From NCBI RefSeq assembly GCF_034702125.1, contig NC_085858.1:54456124-54520123 (forward strand): 64,000 nt of DNA. Direction: 5' to 3'. Below are positions 9,331-24,277 of this stretch, piece after piece. The notes beneath the pieces are model-generated. The model saw only the letters and a program-made list of their open reading frames with translations. It was not told the origin of the DNA and made no database searches. Position 1 is the first letter of the stretch, and each line of letters opens with the position of its first letter. The DNA comes from Engraulis encrasicolus (lineage: Eukaryota > Chordata > Actinopteri > Clupeiformes > Engraulidae). Made by a program: the position numbers and the translations under genes.

Positions 9331-10159
9331 ATACCGTCCTTGACGTAGTAAGACTCTGCCATGACCCGCCCCCTCCGAATTCTGATTGGTTAGCCACTTA
9401 GTTCCACGTTTTAGCCGGATATGTAATTCACGCTCCCTTGTTGATGTGTTTACTGGCGGTGCATTTGAACAAGCTACGACGAAAAGCACTATTTAAAGAT
9501 AACTACTATGGTAATAAACAGATTATAGTCTGATACGATTTCTTAAAATGTTTAACATGTATCCGATTTGTGTTGTTTCCCTCTCCATGCTGGTTAATGG
9601 CTCCATTAGACTCGTTGTTACAAACAAAATACGTGATACAGACGCCTTTTCTGTCTGTCAAATCTCGCCCTTCACGCTGTCTTGTATTTTACACTGAATT
9701 CGCTCTGAATTAATATCAGCCAACATACTAAATGCTGCTTGAATTTCGATTCGACTGGTAGAAAAGACCTTACAAGCCAGTTTTGCCTACTAGCCATTTG
9801 GGCTAGTGATGCAAAAAGTTATGAGCCCTGCCTGCTAATATTACCAGAGAGGTGCTATAGAGGTAAAGGGCTATGCTATTACACTGCCAAAAAACTACTG
9901 CCTCCAGCAATATTTCAACCAAAGGTTGTTTGGCTTACTTACCATCAGTTTTGGGCAAGTTACCGAAGAAGTGTAATGCATCAGTGATTATTACTGTGCT
10001 TTCAAAGCAGTCCCTTAGGCTACATAACAACATTAATTTTAATGTAAGGCATTACCCTTAACACACCATCATGAAGGGGGGTAATTAAATGAAAGCAGAC
10101 ATGAAAAGCAAGAGGCAAGATCAAGATGGAAACAAAAAAGATGGCATAACAACGTTTTA
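9331..10159. other. No recognisable feature
   Basis: I find only short open frames without coding character, and no repeat boundaries or RNA genes. Confidence 0.6.
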
Positions 10160-10762
10160 TTATGGAATAGAAAATACTTTATTGTCATACCAGCATGAAC
10201 ATTGCCTTTGGTCTCACTGAATACAAACACAAATAGACAAAAACAGGCGAACAAATCGCTGCATCCAACCCCCTCCCAGCACACACAAATCAGTCAGTAG
10301 TTCCAGACCCTACACCTCTAGCTTTCCCATTGCTTGTTTACCATGGTATAAAAGAATGTTTATAGATGTGTCTCCTTGCAATGATGTGCCTATACCTGAT
10401 GGCAGCAGTTCAAATTTAGAGGGAAGAGGATGGGTAGAATAATCTAAAATGTTCAGTGTTTTCCTGTCAACTGTAGTCCTGTATAGACTGTCCAGTGGTT
10501 TGTGAGTTCCTATAATATTTCCTTTCCTACCATCCTGGACAGCCTGTTCTTATTAAGTAAGGTGAGGTGGCCATACCAAACAGAACTGTTATAGGTAAGG
10601 CCACTCTCTATTAGGCTTACATATGTCCTCTCCAAGATGTTGCAGTTTACTCCAAAGCCGTTCAGCTTCTCGATTAAGAACAACTTTTGATTGGCCTTTT
10701 TGCATACGGCATCAACATTATCTGCAAAGTTAAGCTTGCAGTCAATATATTTATGGGCAGTC
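10160..10762 (-). mobile_element. LINE 3' fragment (L2/Rex/I-like)
   Basis: At 10510-10764 the minus strand encodes a reverse-transcriptase C-terminal block (AVCKKANQKLFLIEKLNGFGV, then ESGLTYNSSVWYG, LLNKNRLSRMV) typical of fish non-LTR elements. A 3' region follows, ending in a TGACAATAAAG-type tail near 10170. The 5' part is missing, as is usual for LINE copies, and the frame is broken after position 10510. Confidence 0.7.
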
Positions 10763-10990
10763 ATGGGTAAGCGGTGAGGGCGTCAGACTTGTAGCCCAAA
10801 GGCTGCCGGTATAACTCCCAACCTGCCAGGTTTGTGGGAGACTAATTAACAGTGCTCTCCCCCATCCTCCTCCGTGACTGAGGTACCCTGAGCATGGTAC
10901 CATCCCGACGCACTGCTCCCTTGGGCCGCCATTGGGGGCTGCCCCCTTGCACGGGTGAGACATAAAATGCAATTTTGTTGTGTATAGATC
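10763..10990 (+). mobile_element. tRNA-derived SINE
   Basis: The segment begins GGGTAAGCGGTGAGGGCGTCAGACTTG, which resembles a tRNA-like head. It shares its body (AGCCCAAAGG, CAGTGCTCTC, ATAAATGCAATTTTGTTGTGT) with the copy at 39635-40087. The two differ in the tail. Confidence 0.65.
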
Positions 10991-11756
10991 ACTGAACACA
11001 GTAAACATTAAACAAGAATGACCCAAGCAAACGTGAAATGCAGTGTTCCAGTGGTTATTTCATTTGAAAAATGTCATAAATCCTGCATGAGCCTGTGTGA
11101 AAAAGTAAGTTGTTAAATGATGAGGTATCTGTGATTAATCATATCATTTTGGACAACAAAGTTATATTTCAAAGCTGCCCAAGTCTACCTACTACCTGGC
11201 CTTTCAAATCAAGAGATAATTCATATCGAACCTATGACATCACACTGTGAACCATCGACATTCGGGAGCAGGTTGTAATAAAAATAATTTACATGTCTCA
11301 GACTGTAAAAGGTTCTTCAGTTATTTCTAAATCATTGGGTCATCTGCAAACCATGGTGAGAGCCATTATCCATAAATGGAGAATACATGATGTAATGGTG
11401 AACATTTTGGCTGTCACACTAAAATTACCCCAAGAAGACAGTGACTGTGGATCCAAGAGTTTAGAAAGGAACACAGAACAATATCTTACCAATGGGAGGT
11501 GTTAATTACCGCATGAAATGGAAGTGTTCATGACTCAACAATAAGAAAGAGACTAGGTAAACATTGCAAGCATGTCAGAGTTCAACGGCCAAAGTCACCT
11601 CTGACAAGGAGAGTATCAAGACTTGTCTCACATTTGCTACAAAAAAAAAAAAAACATTGACAATGCATACAAAGCTTCTGAGAAAATATAAATTAATCAC
11701 TGAGAAACTGCATTTTATGCTTACTTGGGTCATGGGTAATGTTTACATTAGTGTGG
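10991..11756. other. No recognisable feature
   Basis: AT-rich DNA with short frames only. Parts resemble degraded Tc1/mariner-type intervening sequence (around 11290-11660), but I could not identify a transposase motif. Confidence 0.4.
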
Positions 11757-11764
11757 CTATCTGA

Positions 11765-12238
11765 CAGGGCTGTAGTCAAGTCCACCTTTGTAGAGTCCAA
11801 GACAAGTCCAAGACCAGTACTAGTCAAGTCCGAGACGAGTCCGAGTCCAAAGAGGTTCGAGTCCGAGACAAGACCGAGTCCAAAAAGATTCGAGTCCAAG
11901 TCAAGTCCGAGTCACATGTCGGTCAGTGTTTGACAATGAAAAGGATGAATGTCAATAGTGTGAACCTTAGAAGATAACCTATATGGCATGGATGTGAAGA
12001 CAAACTTGTTTGTTATTGGATTTCAAGCTCCACTTTACAATCTATGATGGCCAGTGTTCTAAGCAAAACTTAATGACAGATCCGGCGAGTCCAAAAGCCT
12101 AATTGGGCAAGACCATTGTCCGAGTCCAAGACAAGTCCGAGTCCAAACAATACCGAGTCCGAGACAAGTCCAAGTCCATAAAAAAACGGACTTGAGACCG
12201 GACTCTGGCCGAGTCCGGACTCGAGTACTACAGCCCTG
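11765..12238. mobile_element. hAT-like non-autonomous element built of GAGTCC repeats
   Basis: It has inverted termini (CAGGGCTGTAGT at both ends) and a perfect 8-bp target duplication CTATCTGA at 11757-11764 and 12239-12246. The 474-bp body consists mainly of GAGTCC/AAGTCC minisatellite in two blocks around a unique centre of about 160 bp. The 8-bp duplication and CAG-type ends point to the hAT superfamily. Confidence 0.85.
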
Positions 12239-12246
12239 CTATCTGA

Positions 12247-12799
12247 AAATGTTAAGTGTGCCAAATGTGCAAAAAAGTAAACAAAATCAGTAGGGGGGGT
12301 AAAAACATACACATGGCACTGTATATACATGTATATAATACTCATGTAGAGCATCAATAAAACATGTCCTGTTTCAAAGAAGAGGGCGCTTATCCTGCCG
12401 ATTGATGAGGCAGGGGGCTAAAGCCTACCCCCCTTCACAGGATGGGGACAAACTGGTGACAGTGGCGAGGGTTGTAGAGAAGGTGCCACGGCTGAAGCAG
12501 AGACCCATTGCATCCTCTCCTCACAGGACAGGGACCAACCCTCGATGGAGTCTGAAGGGGAGGAGGTGGGGTGTCGACGCCAGCATACTCTAGTCAGCAA
12601 AACAGTAGAGATAGACAGAGAGGTTTTAAATGAGTGTGCGCAGGCAAAGTGAGTATACCCAAAAACTTAAGCTAGGTTGTGGAGTCCATCAGTAGGGGTT
12701 TGAATTTAGAAGTTTACTACCCAATGATCTTGTGTAAATACACACACAATACATTACACTTAGTTGACACTTTTATCTAAAGTGACTTATTCACAAGGT
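12247..12799. other. No identified feature; possible degraded coding repeat
   Basis: Around 12380-12600 the base composition is richer in GC and looks coding-like on either strand, possibly from a retroelement. I recognise no domain. Confidence 0.35.
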
Positions 12800-13645
12800 A
12801 TTGGTTAACTGAAAGCGGTATTTTCCTAGCATCTACCAATCCGAAGGTAGCCTACTTTATGTGCGGGGTTACCTTTCTAAAGATAGCGTTTTGTTTCCTT
12901 GGAAACGGAGCGGAGATGAAGCAAGACCAATGAGCCAGACAGACTGACGAAGCGATAAATGTATGTCATTTGATTCGGTTTTGCATTATTATGGATGAAT
13001 TTCTAATCTTGACATTCTAATGGACAATCTGTACGAGTTTCAAAATGCGTTTTTATGTAACATGGGAGTAAAATGTGTTAACAGTACGCCCGTCTGGGAT
13101 TTGTTAGCTAGTCCGCTAGTTAGCTATATAGCAAGTAAGTAATAGATATTAGACTCAATCTGTCTCAATGGCCCAAGCATAAACAAAGAAACACCAGGAT
13201 GTGGATGTTTAATATCAGCAATTTGTCAAAGCAAAACATTCTGAAAATATTCACAGAACCGGTTCATTTTATCCACAGCCTTGAGTGTCGGCAAATCTTT
13301 CCACTTTTGACATGATGTAGTGTAGAGACCTAGCACTTGCTAGCTAACTAGCGGGCCAGCTAGTTTAACAAATCCCAGACGGGATGTAAACACATTTACT
13401 CCCATATCACATAAAAACACATTATGAAATTCGCATAGATTGTCCATTATCATGTCAAGATTAGAAATTCATCCATAATAGTGCAAAACCGAGTCAAATA
13501 GCGTGTGCGTAACACATAAACCGCGTCCGTTTCCAGGGAAACAAAACGCTATCTTTAGAAAAGTAACCTCACACTTAAAGTAGGCTACCTTCGGATTGGT
13601 AGATGCTAGGAAAATACCGCTTTCACTTATGGAAAGCTGAGGTTC
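12800..13645. repeat. Palindromic repeat unit, copy 1
   Basis: A left arm (about 12805-13140) is repeated in inverted, diverged form at about 13325-13640, around a unique centre of about 180 bp. The arms share blocks such as AAAGATAGCGTTTTGTTTCC, CGGTTTTGCA and GTCTGGGATTTGTTA. The unit is repeated in tandem at 13945-14775. Confidence 0.8.
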
Positions 13646-13944
13646 TCGGCTTTTAAACAATGGTGTGTCTTTAGGTCTAATTAAAAATATTATGTGTCAG
13701 ATCGAAAAAATGAAGTTTTGAATGGGTTTGAATCAATAGTGTCCGGCTGCGTCCTGCGTCCACTAAAGACACGCCCACCTCTCGCTCGAGACACGCCCTC
13801 TCGAGACACGCCTACCGGTAGTGGCAGGAAACAGGATTTAGCGCCGCCATACGAATTCAAACAGTGAATAAAAGTTGTTAAACGGTATTTCATATAATGA
13901 TGAGATACTGAGAACCTCAGCTGATGAGAGCTGAGAACCTCAGC

Positions 13945-14775
13945 TTTCCATAACTGAAAACGGCATTTTCCTAGCATCTACCAATCCGAAGGTAGCCTAC
14001 TTTAAGTGCGGGGTTACTTTTCTAAAGATAGCGTTTTGTTTCCTTGGAAACGGAACAGAGATGAAGCCAGACAGACTGACGAAGCGATAAAACAATGTAT
14101 GTCATTTGACTCGGTTTTGCATTATTATGGATGCATTTCTAATCTTGACATTCTAATGAACAATCTGTGCGAGTTTCAAAATGCGTTTTTATGGAACATG
14201 GGAGTAAAATGTGTTAACAGTACGCCCGTCTGGGATTTGTTAGCTAGTCCGCTAGTTAGCTAGCAAGTAAATAGATATTACAATCGATCTGTCTCAATGG
14301 CCCAAACATACACAAAGAAACATTTGGATGTTTAATATCAGCAATTTGTCAAAGCAAAACATTTTGAAAACATTCACAGACCAGTTCATTATATCCACAG
14401 CCTTGAGTGTCGGCAAATCTTCCCACTTTTGACACATGATGTAGTGTAGAGCTAGCACTTGCTAGCTAACTAGCGGGCCAGCTATTTTAACAAATCCCAG
14501 ACGGGATGTAAACACATTTACTCCCATATCACATAAAAACACATTATGAAATTCGCATAGATTGTCCATTAACATGTCAAGATTAGAAATGCATCCATAA
14601 TAGTGCAAAACCGAGTCAAATAGCGTGTGCGTAACACATAAACCGCGTCCGTTTCCAAGGAAACAAAACGCTATCTTTAGAAAAGTAATTCCGCACTTAA
14701 AGTAGGCTACCTTCGGATTGGTAGCTGCTAGGAAAATACCGCTTTCAGTTATGGAAAGCTGAGGTTCTCAACTTT
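13945..14775. repeat. Palindromic repeat unit, copy 2
   Basis: This is a direct copy of the 12800-13645 unit with its own pair of inverted arms (about 13945-14285 and 14440-14770). The spacer after copy 1 (GTGTGTCTTTAGGTCTAA, then ATGAAGTTTTGAATGGG, then CTCGAGACACGCC) also recurs after copy 2. The whole segment of about 1.14 kb is therefore tandemly duplicated. Confidence 0.8.
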
Positions 14776-15675
14776 TAAACAGGACCCATGGTGTGTCTTT
14801 AGGTCTAAATTAAAAATATTCTGTGTCAGATCGAAAAAATGAAGTTTTGAATGGGTTTCAATGGCTCCAACGGGCTTCAAAGGGCTGTGGTGTAATCCAT
14901 TTTTCAGACCGCTCGAGACACGCCTTCAGACCGCTCGAGACACGCCTTCTCAAGACACGCCCCTGTCTTGCAGGACGCAGACAGACCCTACTCGTTTGAA
15001 TGGCTCCAAGCCCAGGTTGTCCACCATTTCAAATTTGCGCGCTCCCGAGATGGGGAATTCTGACGTAACTACAACCCAAGAAATGATCAAAAAAGGAGAC
15101 AGGAACAGCAATTCAACAACAAGTGCATATTTAAGCAGCACAAAACAAATACCTTTATGCAGAGTAAAGAATCACCCTCATAGCTAAGGTGCTAAATGTC
15201 TGTGGTAGCTGCTAATGTGTCCAAGTTCAAGTAAAACTGTTGCCAAATTGCATCCTACGGTCTTTCCCGGTTATAGACAACAACCACAAGCTGCTATTAA
15301 CGACAAAAACCTGCGCTCTCAATTGACGGTGGTGATACCGAGCTTTTTGAACGGGTTCAACGTTAACCGTTGGACTCACAGCATACACTTGTACCAATTT
15401 AAAACAGAACTCACCCTGTACTCGATGAAACAGTCGGTCGTCGCGTTGAAGTAACTTAAGGCATGATCTGCACTGGAGCTTGCCAACTCTGCTCTTGCAC
15501 GAGTAGCTATGTTGAAAAGACGATTGAAAACGGTTTCTTGACGCTCGTTGTCCATTTCACAGGTGCAACTAATCACTAAAATGGCGGTGTGTGTGTGTGT
15601 GTGTGTGTGTTTGTGTGCTCCCGCCAAATGTGAGGGGTGGGGGAAGGGGAGGGGGGTTGGTGGTGCGTGCATGGG
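14776..15675. other. Spacer with CTCGAGACACGCC repeats and a GT tract
   Basis: The start repeats the spacer of the duplicated unit, with two or three copies of CTCGAGACACGCC. The rest has no recognised gene. A (GT)n tract lies at about 15588-15611. Confidence 0.55.
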
Positions 15676-16376
15676 TCATTTGCATACAGATATCTGTAAC
15701 GTCATTTCGCCTAGTCAAAACTGTTATTCTAGATATCTTTAATTACATTTCGACTAGGCAGAATGAACATTACAGATATCTCCAATTTGAGATATCTCTA
15801 ATCAAAAATCATTTCCAGATATCTATAATTGGATAGTGGATATCTACAATTACATTTCGCCTATCCATAACTCCAGTATGAGATATCTAAAACGTCATTT
15901 TGACTAGTCGTAACTCCAGTTACAGATATCTGCAATTGAATTTCGCCTAGTCAAAACTCAATTAAGGATATCCAAAAAGGAAGATATAGATATCTTGAAT
16001 TAGAAGGATTTGAAGATATCTTGAACTGACATTTTGACTAGGCGAAATTCAATTGTAGATATCTCGAATTGCAATTAAAGATATCTGCAATTCAGTTGGA
16101 GATATCTGCAATCTATGTTGTGGATATCCAAAATAGAATTGCGGATGTCCAAAATTACATCACCCATTGGAATGAATGGCAAACGTGACGTCATTTGCCC
16201 TATCCAGAATTCATTACGGATATCCGAAATGACAGTTACGGATAGGAGGAATGTCGTTGCGGATATCTGAAATGCTAATTTTGACTAGGCGAAACCGAGT
16301 TACAGATATCTGCAACACATATCCATTCTGGCTAATAAATGTTAAATCCGCTTGCCATAGACTCACCACTGACCTG
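15676..16376. repeat. GATATC-rich repeat array, inverted relative to the first
   Basis: More than a dozen GATATC-centred units alternate with TTCGCCTAGTCAAAACT-like and TGCAATT spacers. The right end (GCTTGCCATAGACTCACCAC) is the reverse complement of the left end of the array at about 1630-1665, so the two are inverted copies of one family. Confidence 0.75.
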
Positions 16377-16699
16377 CTCCGGGACAGTGTCGACGTCACA
16401 CGTGATGAAGTGGACGGTGTGGCAGGTTCGCGTCCCCGAGGGGGAGTTGTGTTACTTTGGCAACTGAGATAGCAAGCTTGCACTGCACACAATGTGTTAT
16501 TATTATTATTATTATTTTCTTATGTAGGCCTATGCCTACATCGTCTTTCAGAAAAAGAAAAAAAAAGGCCTGCTATCTTTGACAGAAGGCCACGTCATGT
16601 GTCGTTAATTTTTAACTTTAATTAACCCAAGGAAATGGCTCTGGTCTAGATATTTTCCATACACCACCGGCAACATTATAATTAGGAATGTGGCAGAAG

Positions 16700-16830
16700 T
16701 ATGATAACACAACTCATCCCCTCGGGGACGCGAACCTGCCACATCCTCCACTTCATCGCTATCCCAAAGAAAAGGAAGTCACGAGGATAACTCGCTGAGC
16801 TACGTCGCCACCTAGGTCTTTCATGTTGCC
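16700..16830 (-). repeat. tRNA-like sequence
   Basis: The minus strand has an A-box-like GTAGCTCAGCGAG and, about 75 bases on, GGTTCGCGTCC. Spacing and stems do not fit a real tRNA, so I read it as a tRNA-derived repeat. Confidence 0.4.
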
Positions 16831-19149
16831 TTCCAAATTTCAACCACTGGCAAAGAGGTTTTGGCCTGTTTTAATGTTCCACGTGGTACTCTGTTAGTTG
16901 GCCTTTCGTTTCTTTCCCGGCACACACTACAGTTATAACATTACGTGGTGTATCAATAAACCACGAAAAATGTCATATAACCTCGGCTACTCGAACAAAA
17001 CAAATGTTACAGAGTACAGACAGCCTTTCAGCGAAAGCCTTTTTTTTTAGCAAACTGAAGGGCGACTAGGCTACTCCATGAATTGTGTTGCACATGCGCA
17101 GAGTGGGGACACAGACCACAAAACATAACATTCGACATTAAGCAACATTGTAGGCCTACGTGTTGAAAACATGTCTTCTCAATTTAAAGTCTGAATTTCA
17201 AAAGACGAGACCGAGGATCGGATTGTTTACATTTTAGCTTAATGTCGCGGTCTTGTAGGCCCACAGAGTAAGTACATTCGACATGCCATCAACGCAGATG
17301 TGCGCATGAAGACAGCAATGCACCCTGGATCAAAATGCTGCATCACGGTTAGATTTCCCACAGACATCATATATGAAGACTAGATACGTCATCGCGTATT
17401 TCAAGCACGTCCGCACAGGTCGGCCATATTAGAGCAGCCTAAACTCTCCACAGACCCTCCGTTACAGCTGAAGTAAAGTGAAGAGTTGAAACGTTGGGAT
17501 ACTTAAAAATGTATTCTGTTGCTTCGCTGAAATATTGACACGTGTTTATAAATGGTAGGGCTCCTTAAGACTGGGGTAAAACGCCCAGGAGAGTAATAGG
17601 CCTATGCTTCCCACTTAACCTATTTGTCCAAAAAAATAGATAGACCTAGAGCTAATACACATTTTAATCATTGCTGTGCATTACGTTGACGGCATGGATA
17701 TATTCATTGCATCAAATTATAGACGACAGAGATGACGTACTGGAAGAGAGAGCCTACAGCGCAACAAGTTAATTCTATCTGGATGGCTTTAGCGTCACGA
17801 CTCATTTTGAACACAAGATGGAGCTGTCGAAACCAAAGCAGAATGTAGACTAAAGTGAACGTTTATCTGTTATTTTACTGAAAATATAAAAGATTACTTT
17901 GTGCATTTGTTTATGGGGTCTATTTAATTACCTGAATAAGCCTACTGAATTATATTATACATGATTTTAGACCTATGAACATTATAATATAATGTAATAT
18001 AATATAATAATAATGTGGATATGCATCACTATGCAGTATCAACATATACTTTCGTTTGGAATTTTTTATATTGTGTAAAAAACCAACCCTTTCGAAAATC
18101 GAAATAAATTTGAGGGAATTATGGCCATCTGAAGAGTATACAACACCAAAAACTCATTGCAACTGGTTGAGCCAGCAGGCTGCTCTATCATGGCCGCCAT
18201 GCGCGGACGTTCGGCTTGCATGACGGTAACGCGGACGACGCATCTAGTCTTCATATGATGTCTGTGAGATTTCCTGTCAAACTTCGAAATTTCGTCGACG
18301 TTGCGTTGACGAGGTGACATGTCACATGGTGTAAAACTATCGCGGGATGAATGCGGCTGCAGTCAGATCTTGCAACCTCTGCAGTTGCTTATCCCCTTCA
18401 ACGCTCGTCGGCGGACTGCCTCCGAGGTCACGAGCCCATGAACTGGTTGGTCAACAACTCACTCACGTGTGTATATGGGTCTTGTCTCACACCTCTACAC
18501 AAGTTTGCGCAGGTCCCCACTTCAGCTCCTCCTCACTGCCTGTCCCCCCACTCCTCACACGTGGTGTGTTAGTAGAGCAAACCGGTGCGAGCTCATCGTC
18601 TCGTTCATATTTGTGGCCGACTGCAAATGCGCTGTATTTAATAACACCCACATCGTGACAACAAGTTCTCGCTCACGCCCTTCGTCAATAGGCTCGTTTG
18701 CAACCACGCAGTAAAAGATTTGATCAAAACGTGATTTGCTTGGTCATAAAAAGGAGGGGATAACTGCGTCGCAACCAAGCTGGACACATCAGGACGACGA
18801 GATTTCAACAGCGGCAAAGAAGGTGGATCTATAGGTCTGTGGGTGGATCTACCTTTTTTGACAGCGGGTGTACCAGGGCGCCCTCTCGTGGAATTAAGTA
18901 ATTATGGCGCTAATTCCATGACGCGCGGCACATGCTTGTGAAATGCGAGACTCTCTGCGTCTCGGAGAGAAATCGGGTGGTCTTGAGGTGGAGATACAGG
19001 TTACCACTCAGTGAATCATGGTACAAGTCTTAGTTAAATTTGTGATGATTTGGCTTCACTTCCATGTAATAATTCAGTTAATTAGTACTCACTTTAGGCT
19101 ATTCATTTTGTGTTTTGGGACCAAAGTCGTCATTCAGATAGGACCGTTT

Positions 19150-19430
19150 TAAAATTACTTAACAGCGCCAACCCATCCTGCGAGGATTGAACCCAGGTGT
19201 TCAATATGTAGCTTTACCATGGCGCGCCAACCACAAAGGCCACTCTGTTTCGTGCACTTTCATACATAAAAGACAAGATAAGTCTCTCGCAACGGGTCTG
19301 TTTCCACATTAACCATCAGCAACTAAAGACTTCCTGTGTTTCGATGCAGTTTCGAACCGGGGACCTCACGATTGGAAGTCAGGCGCGCAACCACTACTCT
19401 AACCGTCGAGCAGGCGGCCCGCGGAATAGT
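19150..19430 (-). repeat. Two tRNA-like segments
   Basis: Minus-strand B-box-like motifs (GGGTTCAATCC near 19180 and CGGTTCGAAAC near 19350) are each preceded by an A-box-like GGTT(A/G)G segment. Neither folds into a convincing cloverleaf by eye. They may be SINE heads. Confidence 0.35.
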
Positions 19431-19995
19431 ACTGGTTTTGTAACCTACGGCATACACTCCTAACGTGGCGAAGATGGAGCATCTGACGACAGGGTGGTTT
19501 GTTTCTCATTTTTACTGTTGTAAGTGGGTTGTGCGACCATACATATGGATGATACCACTCTGAGTATGCTGCATTTGAGCATGAAATGCATTTCAGCATG
19601 TAGAAAATGAAGCACGTTCAACTACACACACATGAATCACATGAGCTATGAACACCAATCACGGCAGATTCCTCACATCATGGAGGAGGTCTTCTTGCCC
19701 AGCAGTAGGTTTCTGCTACTGCGTAGCTGCTTGACAAAACTTTTGTTCCCGCGATGGTTCAACGCCATGTGACACGACTGCCGCGCAGAGGTCACTCCCT
19801 TCAACTGCGTCGTGAACGGCAAATTCTAACCAGGATGCTTCACGCGGACACACTGAGCATGCTCGCTGCCTAGCAAATTTTCAACCTCGTCAAAAATACG
19901 CCATCCCGAACGCCCTTAATGTTGATCGACAGCATAGAACTCGTATTCACCTACTGTCGTGTGGCTCACGTGTGACGTCGACTCTGTCCCGCAGT

Positions 19996-20017
19996 TCAGT
20001 GGTGACGTCACCACTGA
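19996..20017. repeat. Perfect 22-bp palindrome centred on GACGTC
   Basis: TCAGTGGTGAC is followed directly by its exact reverse complement. It lies where the right end of the 3.6-kb composite meets another copy of the TCAGTGGTGA terminus (also seen near 1631 and 16367). It looks like a head-to-head junction of two repeat ends. Confidence 0.8.
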
Positions 20018-20229
20018 CCCGGCTGCAAGCCTGCAGCCAGACCCCTTTCCAGTGACAATTGCCTCAAGTTATTTTACCTTAAACCACTGAGAATGCTGTC
20101 AATCAAAATGAAGCCTCATAAGCTGTATTCAGGACAACGCTGGCATTCGGTTCGCTGACAGATGAACTTCAAATGATTTCAGCACCACATGCGTGGACAG
20201 TTCGCTGTGCGCCCCCCAGCTGCAAATGC

Positions 20230-22937
<2,708 letters not shown>

Positions 22938-23430
22938 GTGTCACTTTTGTGCTTTTTATTTTCGGCAGCTTTTCACTTTTCACCGCGGTCAAGTGATAAG
23001 ACGCTTAAATAATAGGCTAAATAATATCGCGCTCGTGGGGATCATTATTTTTTTACATGTTAAAAAAAGGAGGGGGTGGGGGTGGGGCGTGGATTGCTGC
23101 CGACGCACGAGCGGTCTCCCCCCCCCAATATCCTGCGCTCATGGGGATCATTATTCAGCCAATGAACTTGATTTAGGCTCTATTTTAAAGACAATTATGT
23201 GTGTCTGTACGTTGTAGGCTAGGCCTACTTTGTCAGTGTCACTTTTGTGCTTTTTATTTTCGGCAGCTTTTCACTTTTCACCGCGGTCAAGTGTTAAGAC
23301 GCACGAGCGGTCTCTCTCCCAAAAAATATCCTGCGCTTGTGGGGATCATTATTTTTTTTACATTTAAGAAAAAGGAGGGGGGGCTGGATTGCTGCCGACG
23401 CACGAGCGATCTCTCGCATCATGACCATGG
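22938..23430 (+). repeat. Tandem duplication of about 0.3 kb
   Basis: Two diverged direct copies share, in order, CACTTTTGTGCTTTTTATTTT, CACCGCGGTCAAGTG, TGGGGATCATTATTTTTT and GATTGCTGCCGACGCACGAG. They start near 22938 and 23236. Confidence 0.75.
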
Positions 23431-23435
23431 ACAGC

Positions 23436-23552
23436 TCCCCACAAGTGTCGGAATGGTGACATTAAATTGTCGGAATGCTGATACCAAAATGTCGGAATGA
23501 CGGGATGTCGCAATGGCGTAATGTCGGAATGGTGCTATGTCGGAATGACGAG
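23436..23552 (+). repeat. Short interspersed TGTCGGAATG repeats
   Basis: TGTCGGAATG or close variants (TGTCGCAATGG) occur about six times at intervals of 12-25 bases. Function unknown. Confidence 0.7.
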
Positions 23553-24277
23553 TGCCCCCCATGTGCCTTATAGATGAGTGGCACATCGCAGCCAAGACGA
23601 AGTGACCAACAAGTGTCAGGAGTGTCAGAAGTCACTGTGCATAGCACTATATCCATAATTAGCGTTAAATGATGTTAGTCAAAGCAATGTTCCTGATCTA
23701 AATAAGTTAGGCATGTTGTTTAAATGTATGACTTGGTTGATCAAATCAAACTAGTCCCATTAGAATAGTAGGCTATAACTGTGTATGCAGTATCTACCAG
23801 TCTCCACTAAAAGTAACACATGAGCTGTGTGATTCTGCAAACATACTTACTTAAACACAAGTTATGTCTATGTCGAATCATAGAACACCATAAAGTAGGC
23901 CTATTTGGGGGGAGTACAACTGTAGCACTGTTTTTGAGCCATATGGCTCTGAAAATAAAGTGAGCAACAATGAAAGAGATGTAGGCTACATTATCTACTT
24001 CAAATTTACCTGTATTCAATTGACATCTATACCCTGGGCCATAAAGAGTTGATTGGGACAACTCACTAAAATGTAAACAGGTTTTTAACTTTATATTAAA
24101 TACTCTTCCAAGTACCGGTTAATACAGTGAAAGCAAGCCAGTTTCTGGTGTGCATTCATCAAAATGACAATAGCCAAATCATCTTTTCAATCTTACACGA
24201 CTGTTACAGATGCATTATTACTAAAGATACAAAATCACAAAACAGTGACACACAATTTGTCCATGGTCATCTGCGAT
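23553..24277. other. No recognised gene
   Basis: Intergenic sequence just beyond the probable 3' end of srebf2. Nothing supportable was found. Confidence 0.5.

Larger units (their letters stand above)
16366..20005. repeat. 3.6-kb composite bounded by inverted ends
   Basis: The left end (about 16366-16405, with GGGACAGTGTCGACGTCACA) is inverted at the right end (about 19965-20005, with GACGTCGACTCTGTCCC). Inside, 16406-16455 and 16697-16754 form a second inverted pair with a tRNA B-box-like GGTTCGCGTCC. A third pair (about 17355-17440 and 18180-18275) shares CACAGACATCATATGAAGAC-type sequence. I find no transposase. The composite is either one unclassified element or nested elements. Confidence 0.5.

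Noticed and set aside
19340..19430. A tRNA gene
   Set aside because: The A- and B-box-like motifs are present, but stems do not pair well and no intact acceptor arm is seen.
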